From positions 1-10,493 of the forward strand of contig CAKTNU010000040.1 in assembly GCA_934589325.1 (NCBI GenBank): DNA of 10,493 nucleotides, written 5' to 3'. The stretch is from an uncultured Oscillospiraceae bacterium (GTDB lineage Bacteria > Bacillota_A > Clostridia > Oscillospirales > Oscillospiraceae). Shown here piece by piece: positions 7,373 to 10,493 of this stretch. A model generated the notes under the pieces. That model saw only the letters and a list, made by a program, of their open reading frames with translations. It did not search any database and was not told the origin of the DNA. The first letter of the stretch is position 1, and every line of letters begins with the position of its first letter. Both the position numbers and the translations under genes were made by a program.

Positions 7373-8311
7373 ATGAACTATACATGGTATGAGATGGGCT
7401 GGATAGTACTTATCTACTCGTTTTTGGGATGGTGCGCGGAGGTCGCGTTTGCTGCCGTGCGGCACGGACGCTTCGTCAACCGCGGATTTCTGAACGGCCC
7501 CGTCTGCCCGATATACGGCTATGGGGTGCTTTGCGTGCTGCTGATACTTGAGCCGGTAAAGGATAATCTGCTGCTGCTGTTTTTCGGCAGTATGTTCTTC
7601 ACCTCGGCGATAGAATTTATCGTCGGCTTCATCATGGAGCAGCTTTTCCATGACAAATGGTGGGATTACAGCAATAATCCGTTCAATATCAAAGGCTATG
7701 TTTGCCTTGAGTTTTCGATAATCTGGGGCATCGCCTGCGTGCTGGTCGTGGACGTCATACATCCGATGATATATTCGCTTATCAAAAAGCTCTCGACACA
7801 GGTCGGTATCTGGATCATGCTGGCACTGCTTGCACTGCTGATCGTCGACGCGATACTCACACTTCTTGCGATGCTCAAGCTCAACCGCCGCTTCAGAGCT
7901 ATCAGCGAGCTTGAAAAGGCGATACATTCCGTCTCCGATGCGATGGGCGAGAAGCTGATATACGACCCGATGGAGCGCGGCAAGGAACGCCGTGAAGCCT
8001 TCGACGAGAAGCATCCCGAGTTTGCGGAGAAGAAGCGCGAGGCCGTGGAGGATGTTATGGCCAAGCGCAGCGAAATAAACGAGGCCGTGAAGGAGCGCGA
8101 GGATGAGCGCCGCGAGAATCTGGCCGCAAAGAAGGCGGAACTGGAGGCCAAGCTTGCAAAGCTGAAAAAGCCGAACTTTATCCATGCCCGTATATCTGCC
8201 GCATACCCGCATCTGGCCGAAGGTGAGCATAACGGCGAGAATTTCCGTAAGCTGCGTGAGTATATCGAGCAGAGACACGCCGAAAAGAAAAATAAGGACA
8301 GCAAGAAATGA
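7373..8311 (+). CDS. CmpB-like (putative ABC-transporter type IV, PF06541) membrane protein
   Basis: A 312-aa integral membrane protein of unknown function. About five hydrophobic segments occupy residues 5-27, 42-64, 67-92, 115-138 and 147-170. Family-like marks are YSFLGWCAEV near the N-terminus, VNRGFLNGPVCPIYGYG, and FHDKWWDYSNNPFNIKGYVCLEFS in the loop before the fourth segment. The part from about 185 to 270 is very rich in Lys, Arg and Glu (for example KKREAVEDVMAKRSEINEAV) and should form a cytoplasmic coiled coil. The frame is open to an ATG at 7298, but that codon lies upstream of the promoter; the ATG at 7373 has GGGAG 9 nt upstream and begins at the first membrane segment. Its stop overlaps the hemZ start (ATGA). 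The name of the Pfam family is historical; transport has not been demonstrated by anything visible here. Confidence 0.9.
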   Translation: MNYTWYEMGWIVLIYSFLGWCAEVAFAAVRHGRFVNRGFLNGPVCPIYGYGVLCVLLILEPVKDNLLLLFFGSMFFTSAIEFIVGFIMEQLFHDKWWDYSNNPFNIKGYVCLEFSIIWGIACVLVVDVIHPMIYSLIKKLSTQVGIWIMLALLALLIVDAILTLLAMLKLNRRFRAISELEKAIHSVSDAMGEKLIYDPMERGKERREAFDEKHPEFAEKKREAVEDVMAKRSEINEAVKEREDERRENLAAKKAELEAKLAKLKKPNFIHARISAAYPHLAEGEHNGENFRKLREYIEQRHAEKKNKDSKK

Positions 8312-9786
8312 GACTGTATCTATCCGGGCATGACTATAAATACGCCGCAGAACAGATGCTGCTGACGCTGTTCCCGGAGCAGCGCCCGGAATATCCCGGG
8401 GGCAGACCGGAGGGCGACAGGATAGAGCTGAAGCTTAGCCGCGGCGAAAAATTCACGACCGCGAGCTGCCGCCTGGTACTTGACGGTGCCATGTACCGCG
8501 GCCGCGCCGCAATAAATAATTCCAAACTCACAAACGAGCTGCTGACCGACCGCTATTGCCAGCGGCTCATCAAAAATGCGATGTACCGCGCCGCGCTGAG
8601 CTCCGGCGTACAGCGCCCCGTATGGGGAGCGCTGACCGGTGTGCGGCCGGGGAAAATATTCTGCTCGCTGCTGTCTGCAGGACTCGGCGAGGACGAGGCG
8701 ATGCGCCGCTTTATAGAGGAGTATGACGTCACACCCGAGCGCGCCGCGCTCTGCCGCGACACCAGCCGCGAGACGATGCGGGCGATATCGAGCCTCGGCG
8801 AGAAGGACGTATGCCTCTATGTCGGTATCCCGTTTTGTCCTACTCGCTGTGCCTATTGCAGCTTCGTAAGTCAGTCGGTCGAGAAAAGTATGAAGCTCAT
8901 CCCGCCGTTTATGGATGCGCTTGACCGGGAGATAGCTGCTGTCGGTGCGGAGCTGCGGAGGCTGGGACTGAATGTCGTGTCGATATACATGGGCGGCGGA
9001 ACGCCGACCACGCTGGATGCCGAGCAGCTCGAGCGGCTGTGTAGTGCGCTTGAGCGGGAGTTCGATCTGAAAAACCTGCGCGAATACACCGTCGAGGCCG
9101 GCAGACCTGACACGATAACCGAGGATAAGCTGAGAGTACTGCGCGCCCATGGAGTTGACCGCGTCAGCGTGAATCCGCAGACCATGTCAGACGCTGTGCT
9201 CGAAACGATAGGCCGCCGTCATAGTGCGGACGACATTGTCCGTGCGCTGGATACGGTCAGACGTGTCGGAGGCTTCGCGGTCAATATGGATCTGATCGCG
9301 GGGCTCCCGGCGGACAGTGTCGGCGGCTTTCGCGAGACGATGGATAAGGTGCTTGCGCTTGAACCGGAAAATATTACGGTCCACACCCTGTCGCTGAAAA
9401 AAGGCTCGCGCATCACGCTTGAGGGCTCACCGCTGCCGACTCCGGCAGAGGTCGCGGCGATGCTTGACACGGCGCACGATCTTTTGGTAAAAGCGGGCTA
9501 TGCACCGTATTATCTATACCGGCAGAAGTTTATGTCCGGCGGCTTTGAAAACGTCGGCTGGGCAAAGCCGGGATATGTGAACCTGTACAATATCTGTATC
9601 ATGGAGGAGCTGTGCAGCATCGTAGCGATGGGCGGCGGAGGCTCGACCAAGCTGGTCTGCCCGGGCGAGGGGCGCAACATCCGGCTGATGGCGCCGAAGT
9701 ATCCGCTGGAGTACATAAACGGCATCAAAAAGACCTGCGCGGATAAGAAAAAAATATCCGAGTTCTATAAAAATCAGGAGGAATGA
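8308..9786 (+). CDS. hemZ: HemZ-type radical SAM coproporphyrinogen dehydrogenase-like protein
   Basis: A 492-aa cytosolic radical SAM enzyme. The N-terminal 165 residues form the HemZ-specific extension (with GALTGVRPGKI near 107-117). The radical SAM core follows: YVGIPFCPTRCAYCSF gives the [4Fe-4S] ligands Cys177, Cys181 and Cys184 (CX3CX2C), YMGGGTPTTL at 228-237 binds SAM, and VEAGRPDTIT, RVSVNPQTM and DLIAGLP continue the barrel. The C-terminal HemN-like part includes YLYRQKFMSGGFENVGW. Members are annotated as oxygen-independent coproporphyrinogen III dehydrogenase of haem synthesis, but biochemical support for HemZ itself is thinner than for HemN, and it lacks the fourth cysteine of HemN. 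The start overlaps the previous stop (ATGA), with AAGGA 9 nt upstream, so translation is coupled. The next gene begins 2 nt after the stop. Confidence 0.93.
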   Translation: MRLYLSGHDYKYAAEQMLLTLFPEQRPEYPGGRPEGDRIELKLSRGEKFTTASCRLVLDGAMYRGRAAINNSKLTNELLTDRYCQRLIKNAMYRAALSSGVQRPVWGALTGVRPGKIFCSLLSAGLGEDEAMRRFIEEYDVTPERAALCRDTSRETMRAISSLGEKDVCLYVGIPFCPTRCAYCSFVSQSVEKSMKLIPPFMDALDREIAAVGAELRRLGLNVVSIYMGGGTPTTLDAEQLERLCSALEREFDLKNLREYTVEAGRPDTITEDKLRVLRAHGVDRVSVNPQTMSDAVLETIGRRHSADDIVRALDTVRRVGGFAVNMDLIAGLPADSVGGFRETMDKVLALEPENITVHTLSLKKGSRITLEGSPLPTPAEVAAMLDTAHDLLVKAGYAPYYLYRQKFMSGGFENVGWAKPGYVNLYNICIMEELCSIVAMGGGGSTKLVCPGEGRNIRLMAPKYPLEYINGIKKTCADKKKISEFYKNQEE

Positions 9787-9788
9787 AC

Positions 9789-10493
9789 ATGGCATATCAG
9801 CTTGAGGAGATAAATTTCAAGACCGTGGCTGACCCGAAGGGCTTTGTTGAGGAATGTGACGCAGTATATCAGGCGCGGGTGGCAAAGGCGGCCTCGCTTA
9901 TTGCCGAGAACCGCAAAAACAGCCCAATCGTCCTGCTATCCGGCCCCTCCGGTTCCGGTAAGACGACGACCTCAATGAAGCTCGCCGATGAGCTGGAGCG
10001 CATCGGCATCAAAACGCATTACGTCGGCATGGACGACTACTTCAAGACCATAGATCCCGCTACCGTGCCGCGGACTCCCGAGGGTGAGATGGATCTTGAG
10101 TCGCCGCTGTGCATGGATATGGAGCTGCTGAACCGGCATTTCACGATGCTCTCCGAGGGCAAGCGGATATTTGTGCCGAAGTACGAGTTCGCACGCAAGA
10201 TGCGCGTGCAGTCGCCGTCGAAATCCATAAAGCTCGGTAAGGACGAGATAGTGATCTTCGAGGGCATCCATGCGCTCAACAATATGATAACAGATGTGCA
10301 CCCGGAGGCGTTCAAGCTGTACATCTCCGCGAGGAGCGACGTTGAGTTCGGCGGGAAGATAGTTTTCAAGCGTACATGGTTCCGCCTCGTGCGCCGAACC
10401 GTGCGTGACTATAATTTCCGCGGCTCCGATCCGGCGGAGACGATGAGCATGTGGGCAAACGTCCGCCGCGGCGAGAAGAACAACATCTCCCCG
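9789..10493 (+). CDS. Uridine kinase / phosphoribulokinase-family nucleoside kinase, 3' end outside window
   Basis: The first 235 residues of a P-loop kinase; the frame is open to the last base. The Walker A motif GPSGSGKTT is at residues 52-60, followed by VGMDDYFKT (79-87), where uridine kinases carry the catalytic Asp, and FEGIHALNN (158-166). RRTVRDYNFRGSDPAETMSMW (202-222) and VRRGE are the lid/substrate signature of the uridine kinase family. Expected reaction: phosphorylation of uridine, cytidine or a related nucleoside. It lacks the N-terminal TGS/ThrRS-like domain that longer clostridial relatives carry; only a short 45-residue lead precedes the P-loop. AGGAGG (9776-9781) sits 7 nt before the ATG and inside the end of hemZ, so the two genes are co-transcribed. 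Substrate is not certain. Confidence 0.92.
   Translation, partial: MAYQLEEINFKTVADPKGFVEECDAVYQARVAKAASLIAENRKNSPIVLLSGPSGSGKTTTSMKLADELERIGIKTHYVGMDDYFKTIDPATVPRTPEGEMDLESPLCMDMELLNRHFTMLSEGKRIFVPKYEFARKMRVQSPSKSIKLGKDEIVIFEGIHALNNMITDVHPEAFKLYISARSDVEFGGKIVFKRTWFRLVRRTVRDYNFRGSDPAETMSMWANVRRGEKNNISP

Noticed and set aside
7346..8278. 310-aa open frame on the minus strand
   Set aside because: Antisense to the CmpB-like gene, and its start would overlap that gene's promoter and leader. No ribosome binding site and no domain.
8320..9150. 276-aa open frame on the minus strand
   Set aside because: Antisense to hemZ, low-complexity composition, no supporting signals.

Overview
The window looks like a chromosomal segment of an anaerobic Gram-positive bacterium of the class Clostridia, probably an Oscillospiraceae/Ruminococcaceae-type gut organism. 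Reasons: moderate-GC genes separated by AT-rich spacers, strong AGGAGG-type ribosome binding sites, consensus sigma-A promoters, a HemZ-type radical SAM protein next to a uridine-kinase-like gene, and a CmpB-like (PF06541) membrane protein. The taxonomic guess rests on gene families and style, not on a database match.

Layout. 1-107: 3' end of a 5S rRNA and its rho-independent terminator, i.e. the end of an rRNA operon. 108-1921: pyrG (CTP synthase) with its own consensus promoter, a leader holding a probable transcription attenuator, and a long symmetric terminator. 1984-4929: a regulatory island. An OmpR-type response regulator and a HAMP histidine kinase lie head to tail on the minus strand. 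They are flanked by two small PepSY-domain genes, one without a signal peptide downstream of the kinase (minus strand) and one membrane-anchored and divergent from the regulator (plus strand). The two PepSY genes share a promoter architecture: an identical 12-mer plus a CTAAT 2 nt upstream, exactly 7 nt from a -10 box. This suggests that the same factor, most simply the adjacent response regulator, controls both.

4930-6600: a MATE-family efflux transporter on the minus strand, whose consensus promoter is overlaid by a perfect 7+7 bp inverted repeat that looks like a repressor operator. 6606-7218: a single-gene unit for a CarD/CdnL-like RNA-polymerase-interacting protein. 7300-10493: a plus-strand operon with its own near-consensus promoter: a CmpB-like membrane protein with a charged coiled-coil tail, hemZ (ATGA overlap), and a uridine kinase-family protein cut by the window end.

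Most genes are housekeeping or ordinary accessory functions. The non-routine signals are regulatory: the pyrG leader, the duplicated box in front of both PepSY genes, the imperfect inverted repeat between the regulator and the membrane PepSY gene, and the MATE operator. No CRISPR array, mobile element, tRNA or phage feature was seen.
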